NCBI GenBank assembly: GCA_036023115.1
Contig: JAYKKT010000061.1
Coordinates: forward strand, 12,149,501-12,213,500
Source: Brasenia schreberi
Taxonomy: Eukaryota; Streptophyta; Magnoliopsida; Nymphaeales; Cabombaceae
Length of the DNA stretch: 64,000 nt
Reading direction: 5' to 3'
The position numbers were made by a program, and so were the translations under genes. Of the stretch, positions 12,421 to 22,748 are shown piece by piece. The notes beneath the pieces were generated by a model, which was not told the origin of the DNA, made no database searches, and saw nothing but the letters and a program-made list of their open reading frames with translations. Within the stretch, counting starts at the first letter, position 1, and the number at the start of each line of letters is the position of its first letter.

Positions 12421-12917
12421 CTATTGTAAACATAGAATATGAATCTTTCTCCGAATCATAGTATCTACCACCTCCATTAGCTTACCGGATAATGTTCTGA
12501 TATTCCAAGAACCAATACTAATCTTATTATCTAGGACTAACTTCCTTACCCTCCGCATCCATCCATAATCAAAATGCGGAGACCCTCTCTGAAAATTTTT
12601 TACTACATTCGGGCGGCAATATAGCAGGACTAACTTCTTTACCCACACCCGCCCATGATGTGGGAACCCTCTCTGCAATTGATTCACTACATTCGAGCGA
12701 AAATGTAGTGGCCCTTGCTTACTTATTACTGCATTCGGGCTCTACAGCACGTCGCTAGGCGGGGATGTCCCAAAGCAATGCTCATAATTTTTGTAATCCG
12801 TGTTATAAAAATTCGAAGAAGTTTTATGCTAGTTGTCAGAAGCCTAACACAACCCTCCTCCTTTATTCGGGCTTGGGACCGATAATACAAGGTTGATCCC
12901 TTACATGGGGCGGAGTT
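12421..12917 (-). pseudogene. LINE-A 5' UTR and start of endonuclease ORF
   Basis: The head begins AACTCCGCCCCATGTAAGGG on the - strand. It holds two imperfect copies of a roughly 85-bp unit (each with CGAATGTAGT, CAGAGAGGGT and a GTTAGTCC block) before the endonuclease start. The 88-residue stretch 12687-12424 ends MIRRKIHILCLQ, just before the catalytic Glu expected in QET of this endonuclease family. The codon after Q is a stop (TAG) here. The coding region is then cut by the copia insertion at 12384. Confidence 0.7.
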
Positions 12918-12934
12918 TTTCTTATTAATCATTA
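12918..12934. repeat. Target-site duplication of LINE-A, right copy
   Basis: TTTCTTATTAATCATTA, the partner of 4531-4547, adjoining the 5' head of the LINE. The hAT-B intron continues directly after it. Confidence 0.8.
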
Positions 12935-12947
12935 TTGTGTTTTATTT

Positions 12948-13602
12948 CAGATGAATAGTGAACTCGTTTTGGTATAGATGCTCTAAACTTGGCAAAGTTT
13001 GCTCAACGTATATTGAGTCAAATATGTAGTTCGAGTGGGTGCAAGAGGAATTGGAGCTTTTTTTAACGCATTCACACGAAAAAGCAAAACAGTCTAGAGC
13101 ATGCTCGACTGCGTGATTTGGTATACGTTGCCTATAACATAAAGTTAAGGCAAAGGTAATAATTTTAAAATATATATTGTTTGTTATTGTTTATTTCTTT
13201 CTTAATCTTATTAATAATAATGATTGATGTGGCTATATTGCATTTGATATTCTTTATAATTTGAATATTCTTTCTTTCTAGACAAATGTAAAAGGATGCA
13301 AGAAGAGCAAGGAAGGTGTCATTTGACCCGTTGAGGTTCAAAAATATTGATATTCTTGACGATTGGGTCGAAGAAGAGGAGCCCTCTATTATTTTAGATG
13401 ATGAAAATTGGAGGATACTTAAGCTGAAGCAGAACTTAGAGTTGGAGATGATGAAAATGAAGGTGTTGGATGGGCAAATCCTATTATGGAGGAAGAAGAG
13501 GGAGGAGATGATGATGATGATGATGGTGATGGTGGTAATCATGACTACGTTGATTATAATACTTTTGTTTATTAATGTTGTGGATGATTGTAATTTGTTT
13601 TA
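12948..13602 (+). pseudogene. hAT transposase remnant, C-terminal dimerisation part (hAT-B)
   Basis: After a splice acceptor (TTTATTTCAG, ending about 12950) the translation matches the hAT C-terminal dimerisation region: LNLAKFAQRILSQ, SSGCKRNWSFFNAFT, then a degraded LRDLVYVAYNIKLR-like block. A further exon (about 13282-13600) gives DPLRFKNIDILDDWVEEEEPS, the acidic tail usual for these proteins. It continues the transposase interrupted at 4437, and the LINE between them lies in an intron. Stops and frameshifts show decay. Confidence 0.7.
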
Positions 13603-13612
13603 ACTTTTATTT

Positions 13613-13644
13613 GTAACGTTGTAACGTTGTAACGTTATAACGTT
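13613..13644. repeat. Four tandem 8-bp units GTAACGTT
   Basis: Three GTAACGTT units and a fourth ATAACGTT directly after the hAT-B coding remnant. Each contains the palindrome AACGTT. Confidence 0.8.
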
Positions 13645-13933
13645 CTCATCTTTGATGATTGTAAGTTGTACTTGTAACTTTGTTGTTTATTAAGTTAAAC
13701 CCTTTCTGTATTCGCTATTAAGTATTCTGTTCACGTTACTTAATAGTTAATGGTATGGAATATGGATTATAGAATATGGATGCTTGTAGCCTTGTTCATA
13801 ACTTCACTAGGAGATGTTTTTGTTATAATATGGATGCTTCTTGATTGTGTTATATATGTTTTGTCCATTAATTTTAATTTTTTAATTTTTTTAATTATTT
13901 ATTTTTAATATAAAAAAATTAACAACATATCAA
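13645..13933 (+). other. AT-rich 3' flank of hAT-B, no gene seen
   Basis: Non-coding, with repeated phrases such as AATATGGATGCTT at about 13775 and 13829. Probably hAT-B 3' untranslated sequence. Confidence 0.35.
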
Positions 13934-14001
13934 ACCATACCATATGATATGGTACGATACAACCATATTGGTGCCGAGTGCGATACAGGCACCAATACGG
14001 T
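13934..14001. repeat. Palindromes near the 3' end of hAT-B
   Basis: CCATATGATATGG is followed by a hairpin with 13-bp arms (CCATATTGGTGCC / GGCACCAATACGG, one mismatch) around 13967-14001. They probably belong to the subterminal zone of hAT-B or a small element. No matching 5' terminus was found, so the hAT-B limits remain undefined. Confidence 0.5.
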
Positions 14002-14011
14002 TTTTACAACA

Positions 14012-14031
14012 TTGCTCCCAATGCCACCCTA
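14012..14031. repeat. Target-site duplication of LINE-B, left copy
   Basis: 20 bp identical to 20888-20907. Joining the two flanks restores a continuous sequence from hAT-B flank to TIG intron. Confidence 0.9.
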
Positions 14032-14467
14032 AGAATGGAGAGCGAGTACACTTATACCCATATATAAGAACAAGGGAGACATTCATAATTGTGTGAATTA
14101 TCAAGGTATCAAGTTAATGAGCCATACTATGAAATTATGGAAAAGAATTATCGAATGTAGGTTAAGACAAGTATCAAGTACAACAGAGAACCAATTTGGA
14201 TTCATGTCAGGCAGATCTACTCTTTGAAGCGATTTACCTTTTGAGACATCTTATAGAATATTTTAGAGTAAAAAGAAAGACCTTCACATTATATTTATTG
14301 ATCTAGAAAAAGCTTACGATAGGGTACCGATAGAGGTTCTTTGGGGAACCTTAGAAAAAAGAGGTATCCCATTGACATACATTAACCTTATAAGAGACAT
14401 ATACGATGGTGCAAAAACATGTGTGAGGACTCATGAAGGAATATCAGACTTCTTTTAAGTTAATATT

Positions 14468-14757
14468 TGTTAAACAAGTTCATCACATGTCTTTAATGGA
14501 TCCACGGGTCATGTAATGGGTCCGTTATGGGTCCAAGTCCATTTAGTTGTAGATAAGATTAGGGGCATTTTAGTCATTTAAGTTATAATCATTATAAATA
14601 AGTGATTAGGTCAAAATCGGGCAGTCAAGGAGAATCTATAGCAGTCGGCTGCCTTCTCTTTCCTGTTAGGGTCGATTGGAGGAATGCCTCCAATCGACCA
14701 TGATATGTAAGTTTTTTTTCTTTGATTCATACCAATAAAGTGTTGTTTTTTGTAATA
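14468..14757 (+). repeat. 5' LTR of copia-B
   Basis: 290 bp, beginning TGTTAAACAAG. The right end is placed before the primer-binding site, so it ends ...GTAATA. That is TA rather than CA, as in copia-C. It contains a GGAGG...CCTCC foldback (GATTGGAGGAATGCCTCCAATC). Confidence 0.75.
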
Positions 14758-14770
14758 TGGTACTAGAGCC

Positions 14771-15553
14771 GATCAGGCCCTAAAATCGTTGTTTTTTAAG
14801 CCCAACATCTGCCTACTCTTTGGATTTGAAGAAGGGATCGATAGTTTTTTTGATAACACGCAGAGACTTCTATTATTAAGTGTGGAATTGTCTGAAGAAG
14901 AAGGTTGTCTAGATTCAATAGCGATTGCTTATGTAACAAAGCACTCACTCTGTCAAGGTAGTTGATACGTGCTGCTTTCTGCCTGATATTCAATAGATCA
15001 ACATTAATCAAAGAAGTCCCACAGAAGTGCAACAATTGCCGTCTGCATCAACCTCAGAAAATCATTTGATTTCATCTGATTTCAACGTTTGGAAGAGAAA
15101 TCCCAACAAAGACACCCACGACAACTGCAACAATTGTCGCCAGTATCAGCCTCAAAAAGTCTTCTGATTTCATTGTAGAGAGACTTGGTTTAGACAGAAG
15201 TTTTTTAAAAACGTGTGGCTTCCCTAATTTGTGCAGAGGCTTTAAGAACATGTGGCTGATTTGTTTGGATGATTCAGAACTAGAGAGTTGTTGTGCTGAC
15301 TAGATACAAAATCAAGAATCTTGTGGCATACTGATTCAGAAATTGAAGTCTACTTAATATTCAACAGGAAGAGATATTGAGTGGCTGAAACAGTGAAGAT
15401 CTAATCGTGATTGATCATCCTTCTGCCGATTCAGAAATAGATATTCATATCTATTTCTATTAGGTGATTGAAATTCAATAAAGCAAAACAAGTTTTTTTT
15501 TGCTGATTAAACAAACCAGATCAGATAAGCTTCATTATAATTTTTTTTTACCA
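14771..15553 (+). other. copia-B leader, non-coding
   Basis: Long leader between the primer-binding site and the gag ATG. It has an internal partial repeat (TGCAACAATTG...CATCAACCTCA near 15028 and TGCAACAATTG...TATCAGCCTCA near 15128) and no coding signal. Confidence 0.5.
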
Positions 15554-16640
15554 ATGACTGGCAAAGGGAAAGGAATTGACAATCTCTTTCACACAGGTGA
15601 ACCGTCCTATTCATTAGAAAAACCAGAAAATTTTCAGATTACATCTACTAAGTTAGATGGCAGAAATTATTTGGAATGGTATAGATCAGTAAAACTCACT
15701 ATTATAGCAAGGGGGAGATGGACTCACCTAATGGGTCAAATACCAATTCCAGAGACTCATGATGCACATTATCCTACCTGGAGAAGAGATGATGCTTTAA
15801 TATCATCTTGGTTATTACAGTCAATGATTCCATCCATTGCGAAGACTTTTATGTTTCTTGAATCTGCTCATGAGATTTGGTGTGTTGTCTCAGAAGCGTA
15901 TTTCCAAAAGAAAAATGTCGTAAAGGAATATGAAATACTGTAAAGGATCAGAAAATGTAAACAAGGCACGCTATCTATCAGTGAGTACTATGCAGATTTA
16001 CGAGTACTCTGGGATGAACTTCTTTATTTTACAAATATAAAGTGCTCTTCTTGTTACTCGGAAAGAAATGCAGAAATTGAAAAGAAGAAAGTTTTTGATT
16101 TACTGTGGGGCGTTAACTCAGAGTTTGAGTCTATAAAACTAAATATTTTAGGCAAAGAAGAACTGCCTTCACTTGGTACAGTCTATTCTTTATTAATCAG
16201 AGAAGAAGATCGTAGAAACCTTAAAAGAGACAGTACTTCAGTTACAGATCAACATGCTCTTCAAACACGAAAATACAACATTTATTATCGTGGCAGAGGT
16301 AGACAAAACAATAGAGGATGTGGACGAGAAAGATTTAATTCTGATGATAAAGATAAACTTTTGTGCTCTCATTGTGGAAAAACGAGGCATACCAAAGAAT
16401 AATATTGGGAATTACATGGAAGACCTGATTTTAATAGAAATCGAAACTACTCAGCTCACTCTGCAGAAATTCTCACCCCTAGTTCAGAGGGTATTCAAGA
16501 GATTATCAAAAGGATAGAAGGACTAGAATCAAAGCTATCAGAAAACTCTCAATCATCATCCTCTCATTTATCACAGGCTATAGCAGTTCAAGCAACTCAT
16601 ACAGTGAAGGGCAATAATCCACCTTCTTCTAATTCCAAAA
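15554..16640 (+). pseudogene. copia-B gag
   Basis: ATG at 15554 (MTGKGKGIDNLFHTGEPS). It shows [64 protein letters not shown] and [24 protein letters not shown]-type knuckle (CSHCGKTRHTKE) near 16360-16395 is followed by a stop where the last Cys should be. A stop at 15941 and a frameshift in the knuckle zone break the frame. It closely matches the gag at 33517 in copia-C. Confidence 0.8.
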
Positions 16641-18395
16641 CTTAGATTATTGATTCAGGGGCTACAGATCACATGATGAGAGATTTATCATATTTTTCAG
16701 AATACAGATCACTTAAAAAATAGGAACCGATTAAGCTGGCAGATGGGTCTAATACTTATATGGTTGGATAGAGAAGTGTACCCTTATGTTTTTCATCTTT
16801 AAAATCAGTCTACCATGTTCCCAGTTTTTCCATAAACTTACTTTCAGTCAGTGCATTAACTCGTACTATAAATTGTAGAGTAACATTTGATTCTACTGGA
16901 TGTGTATTTCAAGACAACTTGGAAAACATGTTAGGGTATCTTTTCCTAGTAGTGTCAATAGTCGAACTATGTCTCCTTTTGATCTTGTTCATTCGATGTT
17001 TGGGGTCCCAGTCGTGTTCCTTCTGTTTCGGGATATAGGTATTATGTTACTTTCATGATGATTTTTCAAGATGTACTTGGCTATTTTTAATGAAAGATCG
17101 TTTTCCGAGTTATTTGATGCTTTTCAAGTCTTTTGTTCCGAAATAAAGAATCAGTTTGGAAAAACAATTCATGTTTTTTTTGATAATGCAAAAAAGAATA
17201 TTTTTTCTGCGTCCTTTAAATCCTTTTGAGTTCTCATGGTATTATTCATCGGTCAGTTGTCCTCACACACCACAACAAAATGGTGTGGTGAACGAAAACA
17301 TCGTCATCTTGTTGATACAGCTCGGACTCTCTTAATAAATGCTAATGCACCCTTGAAGTTTTGGGGTGACGTTGTTCTTACTGACTTGTTATCCGGTAAA
17401 TCGAATGCCATCTTCTGTTTTGGGTAATAAAATTCCTCACTCTCTTTTATTTCCTAAAGATCCTCTTTATCTTTGTTCCCCCTCGTGTGTTTGGTTCCAC
17501 TTGTTTTGTTCATGATCTCTCTCCCGGCCGTGATAAATTGTCTGCTTCTGGCCGTTAAATGTATCTTTCTTGGGTATTCTCGAGTTTGAAGGGATATCGA
17601 TGTTATTCTCCTTCTACACATCGCTTTTATGTATCTGCAGATGTTACATTCTTTGAGGATACCTTTCTTTGTCACATCACTACATCGCTCTACATACTAC
17701 GTTCCGACTCTACTCCATCTTAGGTACTACCCATTCCTCTTTTTGCAACACTGTCTCTAATCCTCAAGCTCCACAGATCACAGGATGACCGTCCGTTGCG
17801 TCGATTTGGTATTACTTATGAGCGCCGAATCCCGGAATTCCCGAGATCACACCTACTATTGATTCTCATGATTCACCTCCCGCTCCAATCGCTTCTCCCA
17901 CCTGCGGTCCCACCGACACTTCGTTGACCTACCTATTGCACTCGTAAAGGTAAACGCTCTACTCTCAATCCTCATCCGCTTTACAATTTTCTAAGTTACC
18001 ATCGATTATCTCCTTCCCATTGTGCCTTTGTGTCTGCTTTGTCATCTATTACCATTCCTAAGAATGTTCGGGAAGCATTATCTCATCCAGATGGCGACAG
18101 ACAATGATTGATGAGATGACCGCTTTGGAATCTAATCATACATGGACACTTGTTTCACCTCCTCCTGGAAAATCTACAGTTGGTTGTCGATGGGTATTTA
18201 CTATTAAAGTTGGCCCCGATGGGCGGTGTGACCGATTGAAAGCCTACTGGTAGCGAAGGGATACACTCGGATTTATGGTTTGGATTATGGTGATACCTTT
18301 TCTCCTGTGGGTAAGATGGCGTCCGTACGTTTGTTTTTTGTCTATGGCTGCCATGAGCGTTGGCCCTTGTATCACTGGATATTAAAAATGCCTTC
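16640..18395 (+). pseudogene. copia-B pol: protease, integrase and start of RT
   Basis: Protease [11 protein letters not shown] is intact at about 16650. GAG-pre-integrase (TGCVFQDN), integrase core with FDLVHS, DFSRCTWLFLMKDR, an altered FFDNA for [40 protein letters not shown] and the RT start [35 protein letters not shown]. At least ten frameshifts occur between 17100 and 18395, mostly single-base gains or losses, with the sense sequence otherwise well preserved. Confidence 0.75.
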
Positions 18396-20033
18396 TTAAA
18401 GCTTTGTCTTTAGATGAAGCGAATTCTGAAAATCCTCCATTTTCTAATAACTCTTTAATGTCTTGAAACCAGGGTTTTTCAGTGGAAGTTGTGTTATTTT
18501 GACAAATCTTTAAATCGTGTGTGGATGGAGTGGGCGAGTGCCATATTTCTAAGGATCGGGTTCCCAAAGTGGGATCGACCCTTAGGGCTGAGCCCAAGGA
18601 TGAGAGGGCATCGGTTATGCCATTATCCTCTCTTCCTACGTGTGTGAGTGTACACGATTTGAACGACTCGACCAGCTTGGTGGCCAATTCGTGATATGGA
18701 AGAAGTTTTTCATTTTTGACTTGTCAAATTTTTAACACTTGGTTTATGACAAGTAAAGAATCTCCAAAGACTTCAATGCATGATGCCCCTAGAGTTTTCA
18801 AAATTTTCAAGCCTTGTATGAGTGCTTCATAGTCGGCTGTGTTGTTGGAACATTCGAAATCTAGGCGAATGTCGATGGGTATTTCTCCTTTTTCAGGGGA
18901 TATGAGGACGATTCCTGCCCCAACCCCTCTTTGGTTTTGTGCCCCATCGAAGTGCATCTTCCACACTTGGTTTTCATTTGAGTAATTTGATAAAATGTGG
19001 TTTTGAAAGATGCCATCATCGGGCATTTTATAAGTGTGGGATATGAATCCTCTAAAGGGAAGTGAGCCACATAGTCGGCTAGGGCTTGCCCCTTGATGGA
19101 GGTTTGATGGTGGAATTTCAGGTCATACTCCATCAAGAGGAGCTGCCATTTACCCAGCCTACCCATGAGGATAGGTTTTTCAAACAGATGCTTGATTGGA
19201 TCAAGCCTATACACTATCTAGATCTCATGATCTAAGAAGTAATGTCGAAATTTCTGGCAGGCCCATACCAAGGCCAAGCACGTCTTCTCTATGGCTTGAT
19301 AATTTCGTTCATAAGCCAATATAGTTTTCGAAATGTAGTAGATGGCATACTCTTTATGGGTATCATCCTCATATTGAGCTAATAATGCACCCAAAGCATT
19401 CGCATGCACAGAAATATAAAGCAAAAGAGGTTTTCCTTGCTTTGGAGGGTTTAAAATAGGAGGATTAACCAAATACGCTTTTAATCTTTCGAAAGCTTTT
19501 GGCAATCGTCGTCCCACACAAATTTCACCCATTTTCTCAAAAGTTTGTTGAAAGGTTCGCATCTTGTAGCGAAGTTTGAAATAAACCTTCTAATTGATTG
19601 GAGGCGACCTTGGAGGCTTCGGATTTGCGTTAAATTGGAGGGTGGAGGCATATCTATGATGGCTCGACACTTAGAGGGGTCAACTTCAATGCCCCTTTGG
19701 CTTACCATAAAACCTAAAAGCTTGCCGGATTCTACTCCAAAGATGCACTTTTGAGGGTTTAGTTTTACTTTATAAAGCCTCAATCTTTCGAAAACTTTTT
19801 GCAAAGATTCGATATGGGGATCTCGGGTCTTTGACTTTACCAAGAGATCATCCACATACACTTCTAAGAGCTCATGAATTTAATCGTGAAAGATCGTAGT
19901 CATGGCTCTTTGGTATGTGGCACCGGTGTTTTTCAAACCAAAGGGCATGACTGTATAGCAATACGTGCCCCAGGGTGTAGTAAAAGCAGTTTTAGCCTGG
20001 TTTCTTGGAGCTAATTTGATTTGATTATAGCCT
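18396..20033 (-). mobile_element. Ty3/gypsy pol fragment, RT-RNase H-archaeal-type RNase H
   Basis: Read on the - strand from 20033: RT (SGYNQIKLAPRNQAKTAF, PFGLKNTGATYQRAM, VYVDDLLVKSKTRDPH, KLNPQKCIFGVESGKLLGF), the RT-RNase H join (PPPSNLTQIRSLQGRLQSI), the Ty3-type RNase H (SVHANALGALLAQ, YYISKTILAYERNY), then a second RNase H (WKMHFDGAQNQRGVGAGIVL, NNTADYEALIQGLKI, GDSLLVINQV, VGREDNGITDALSSLGS). A second, archaeal-type RNase H after the first is typical of the Tat/Ogre lineage. No LTR or integrase is present. Frameshifts at about 19870, 19520 and 19200. Confidence 0.85.
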
Positions 20034-20307
20034 GACATCATTGTCACTGGAGATGACCTTAAGAAATATCGAAACTGAAAATGAATCTTCACAGACCATT
20101 TAATCTTAAAGATATGGGTAGGCTTCACTATTTTTTGGGTGTAGAAGTACTCTATTCCAACAGAGGTATCTTTCTAACTCAGCGGAAATATGTGTTAGAT
20201 CTTCTTGAAGAGACAAATATGATAGAATGTAAATTGAGTGATACTCCTATGAAAATAAATCAAAAATTGTTCAGTGGTGATAGTGAGGAGTTCAGAGATG
20301 TTACCTA
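20034..20307 (+). mobile_element. Copia RT fragment (copia-H)
   Basis: Starts IIVTGDDLKKYRN, one stop, then MNLHRPFNLKDMGRLHYFLGVEVLYSN, LTQRKYVLDLLEETNMIECK and TPM. This is the copia RT segment right after the YVDD box. Its sequence is unlike the matching part of copia-C ([19 protein letters not shown]), so it comes from a different copia family than copia-B. It ends sharply at LINE-B sequence. Confidence 0.75.
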
Positions 20308-20887
20308 GGGTCAATTTTTCAGAGTGATGGAAGAATTCATGGAGATATTACGCATAGAATTAATGTTGGTTGGTTAAAATGGAGAGGAGCATTAGGTATT
20401 CTTTGTGATAAGAAGATATCATTAAAGTTAAAAGGTAAATATTATAGAGCAACAATTAGACCTGCCTTGTTTTATGGTTCTGAGTGTTGGGCGTTAATCA
20501 TCAACATGTACAAAAGATGTCTGTGACAAAAATGAGATGTTGAGATGGATGAGTGGTCATACAAGAAAAGACCGTATACATAATGAGGTTATTAGAAACA
20601 AATTAGGAGTGGCACTAATAGAGAATAAAATGAGAGAATATCGGTTAAGTTGGGTTGGACATATAGAAAGAAGATCAAAAGAAGAACCTATAAGAAGGTA
20701 TGAAAAACTAAATTTGGAAAGTATTAAAAGAGATAGAGGACAACCACAAAAGTGTTGGAAAGAAACAATAAAGAATGATCTAGCTCATTGTGAGTTAACT
20801 GCTAACATGGCACATGATAGGGCTATGTGGAAATAAAGAATCCATGTAGCCGACCCCGTCTAGTATGGGAAAAGGCTTAGTTGTTGT
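20308..20887 (+). pseudogene. LINE-B C-terminal ORF and 3' end
   Basis: Resumes at CTAGGGTCAATTTTTCAGAG and includes a 100-residue open stretch (20537-20836: [63 protein letters not shown]), then the stop and the conserved tail. This C-terminal domain matches LINE-A and LINE-C. Confidence 0.85.
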
Positions 20888-20907
20888 TTGCTCCCAATGC
20901 CACCCTA
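20888..20907. repeat. Target-site duplication of LINE-B, right copy
   Basis: Perfect 20-bp partner of 14012-14031, directly after the (TTG)-rich LINE tail. Confidence 0.9.
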
Positions 20908-21806
20908 GGCAATTCAGCCTTCAAGAAAACTACAGCTTCTGGACTAGCTGACAGCTTGTCTACTCATCCATTGACAGATTTAGATCTTTCTGCGTGTCAG
21001 GCTAATAGCTCACATGAAAGATGTGGGCTTATTTTCAGTAAGGGAAAATAGTCTAAGGTTAAAACCGTGGACTATTTTACGTGATTCTAAAATAGCCTAT
21101 GGGTAAACTGTGGCTATGCTTACAGCCACCAAATTTGACCACGAGTTTAATTTTTGAAATTTTGAGTGAGTGCTCATCTCGCCTTAAGGTACATCCACTA
21201 CTGTTCGCATGTCAATGTTGTTTCAGTCTACGAGGATGGTGTCATAAAGTTTTTGCATAAAGTTTTCACCCTGTCTATCATAAATTCTGTCATTATGATG
21301 GAATCTAATACTTCTGGGACAAGCCTTATCTACCCATCACATCCTAAGCTTGAAACCTACCGGAACAGTTGTAAGGTACACTAAGTATGAATGCCTGGCT
21401 GAAATGCAAAAAGTACAACCTCGGTGGATATTGGGTCTGCAGAACCTACAAAATGCACCACTTCCTATTTGGGCATTTATATACTTGAAACACATTTAAG
21501 ATGATAACTGAATGTGCTGTTATGTACTTCATTAGGTAAATATATTTATTTCAGTGATGGTGAACACAAGAAATAAACCTTGCGTACATTTACAAAAATT
21601 ATAATTGTGAGATACCACTTGGGGCTTTCTATTGATGATTTCTGATTCAGCTTCATGCTTGCTATACCTCCATGTTCATTACAAATATTCATTGTTCAAC
21701 TGTATCTTCTGCTGGAATTTTGGATACTGAGATATTTTCTGCTATTTGATGCAAATTCTTATGTGTACTCCAATAAGGTTACATTATGCTTCTGTGTTCA
21801 CTTCAG
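20908..21806 (+). other. TIG intron sequence, no gene seen
   Basis: AT-rich sequence between the LINE-B target duplication and the first recognised TIG exon. I see no transposon domain and no convincing exon. Earlier TIG exons are not recognisable anywhere to the left in this window. Confidence 0.5.
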
Positions 21807-22748
21807 ATTGTAGAAGTTGATATACCTCAATCCTTGTTTGAAGAGCAAGGGCGGCAGCTCTATGGAGCCCACCTACTACAGTTACAGGTATGGGAGCTTG
21901 AAGCCTCTAGATTTGGATACATTAAACTTTAGCACCTATAAACGCTTGTAGGATCTTCGGACACATTCTTGCAGGTAAGCAAGAAACTGAATGAGCAGCA
22001 ACTGGTCTCCTTATCTAGTGAAAAAGCAGTAAAAGAGTACCTCAACAATCAAAAGATGAACATAACTAGGATTGTGAAGCAAACACTTGCTGTAGGAGAG
22101 ATATTCAAGCGTGAAGGCTTACAGGTTAGTGTTTTCCTGTCTCTTTTGTTACAATTAGATGAAGTTCCACAAGTTTTCGATCACATTTCGAGAGCTTTAA
22201 GTATGCCATTTGGAAACTTGTTGTATCAGATAAACTACATCTCTATGATTGTGCTGCCATACTGAGGCTACGCATGGTGCAGTGTGCCTCACTCAAAACC
22301 GTTAACATGTATTTCTTGTTGTTGTTAAAGTGATCATCTGTAACAAATAAATAAAATTGCAGATGCTACCAGTAGGAAAATATTTAGATGGAAAGGGTCA
22401 CTTTAACTTGAATCTCTTTCATTTTTAACATATGTTGAGGTACCCTGAGGCAAATGGTTTTCAGTAACTTCATGACGTTCAAACTAAGATTTCACAATTA
22501 CTAACAAGAAACAGTGCAAGAGGCTCCGTCATTATCTGAAATGGTCAATGTGCTTCCACTTATTGATTGACTGGATTCAGTTGGCGCCCTCTAAAGAAAA
22601 TCTAACGTTCAGGATATCTGTTTGTGCTGAGTATGTCTTACTATTGTCACAGTTTTCACTCGAGGAGCTTGAGAAAGAGGTGGTGAATACAATGGAAGAA
22701 TTTAAGAGTCATAACCAAGAATACAATGAGAAACGGATAAGAGAGCAG
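21807..22748 (+). CDS. TIG: TIG exon cluster (three internal exons)
   Basis: Exons 21807-21887, 21975-22124 and 22653-22748 with introns of 87 and 528 bp. Acceptors read CTTCAG, TTGCAG and GTCACAG; donors read CAG|GTATGG, CAG|GTTAGT and CAG|GTAATG. All introns are phase 0. Confidence 0.85.

Larger units (their letters stand above)
4548..12917 (-). mobile_element. RTE-clade LINE, near full length, split by a copia (LINE-A)
   Basis: A non-LTR element read on the - strand, with its 5' head at 12917 and its 3' tail a (TTG)n run at 4548. Direct repeats flank it: TTTCTTATTAATTATTA at 4531-4547 and the same with one C at 12918-12934. Removing the copia at 7307-12379 leaves about 3.3 kb, the usual RTE size. 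A single ORF encodes an AP-type endonuclease (GSWNIRTLSGK at 12530-12490, GGDLNGHVG near 7020, TQIDYFI near 6790) followed by the reverse transcriptase. The conserved 3' end (CGACCCCGTCTAGTATGGG, then (TTG)n) is shared with the other RTE copies here. Confidence 0.85.
14468..18395 (+). mobile_element. Ty1/copia element, 3'-truncated (copia-B)
   Basis: 5' LTR (14468-14757), primer-binding site (TGGTACTAGAGCC, 14758-14770), leader, gag, protease, integrase and the start of RT, ending at ...WILKMPS near 18395 where a reversed gypsy fragment begins. It is the same family as the complete element at 32504, with closely similar gag and LTR. It is inserted in LINE-B. The integrase-RT half carries many one-base indels. 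Confidence 0.8.
14032..20887 (+). mobile_element. 5'-truncated RTE LINE interrupted by an LTR-element mosaic (LINE-B)
   Basis: The 5' truncation point is at AGAATGGAGAGC, inside the RT coding region, and the 3' end is the conserved GACCCCGTCTAGTATGGG tail. A 20-bp perfect direct repeat, TTGCTCCCAATGCCACCCTA, flanks it at 14012-14031 and 20888-20907. RT sequence runs 14032-14467 ([37 protein letters not shown]), stops at an LTR start, and resumes at 20308. About 320 bp of LINE is missing at the breakpoint compared with the copy at 47892. Confidence 0.85.

Noticed and set aside
13165..13542. - strand 125-residue ORF
   Set aside because: Antisense to the acidic C-terminal exon of the hAT-B transposase and rich in Ile/Ser low complexity.
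21166..21384. 72-residue ORF upstream of the TIG exons as a further TIG exon
   Set aside because: No similarity to trigger factor and no suitable donor or acceptor in phase.
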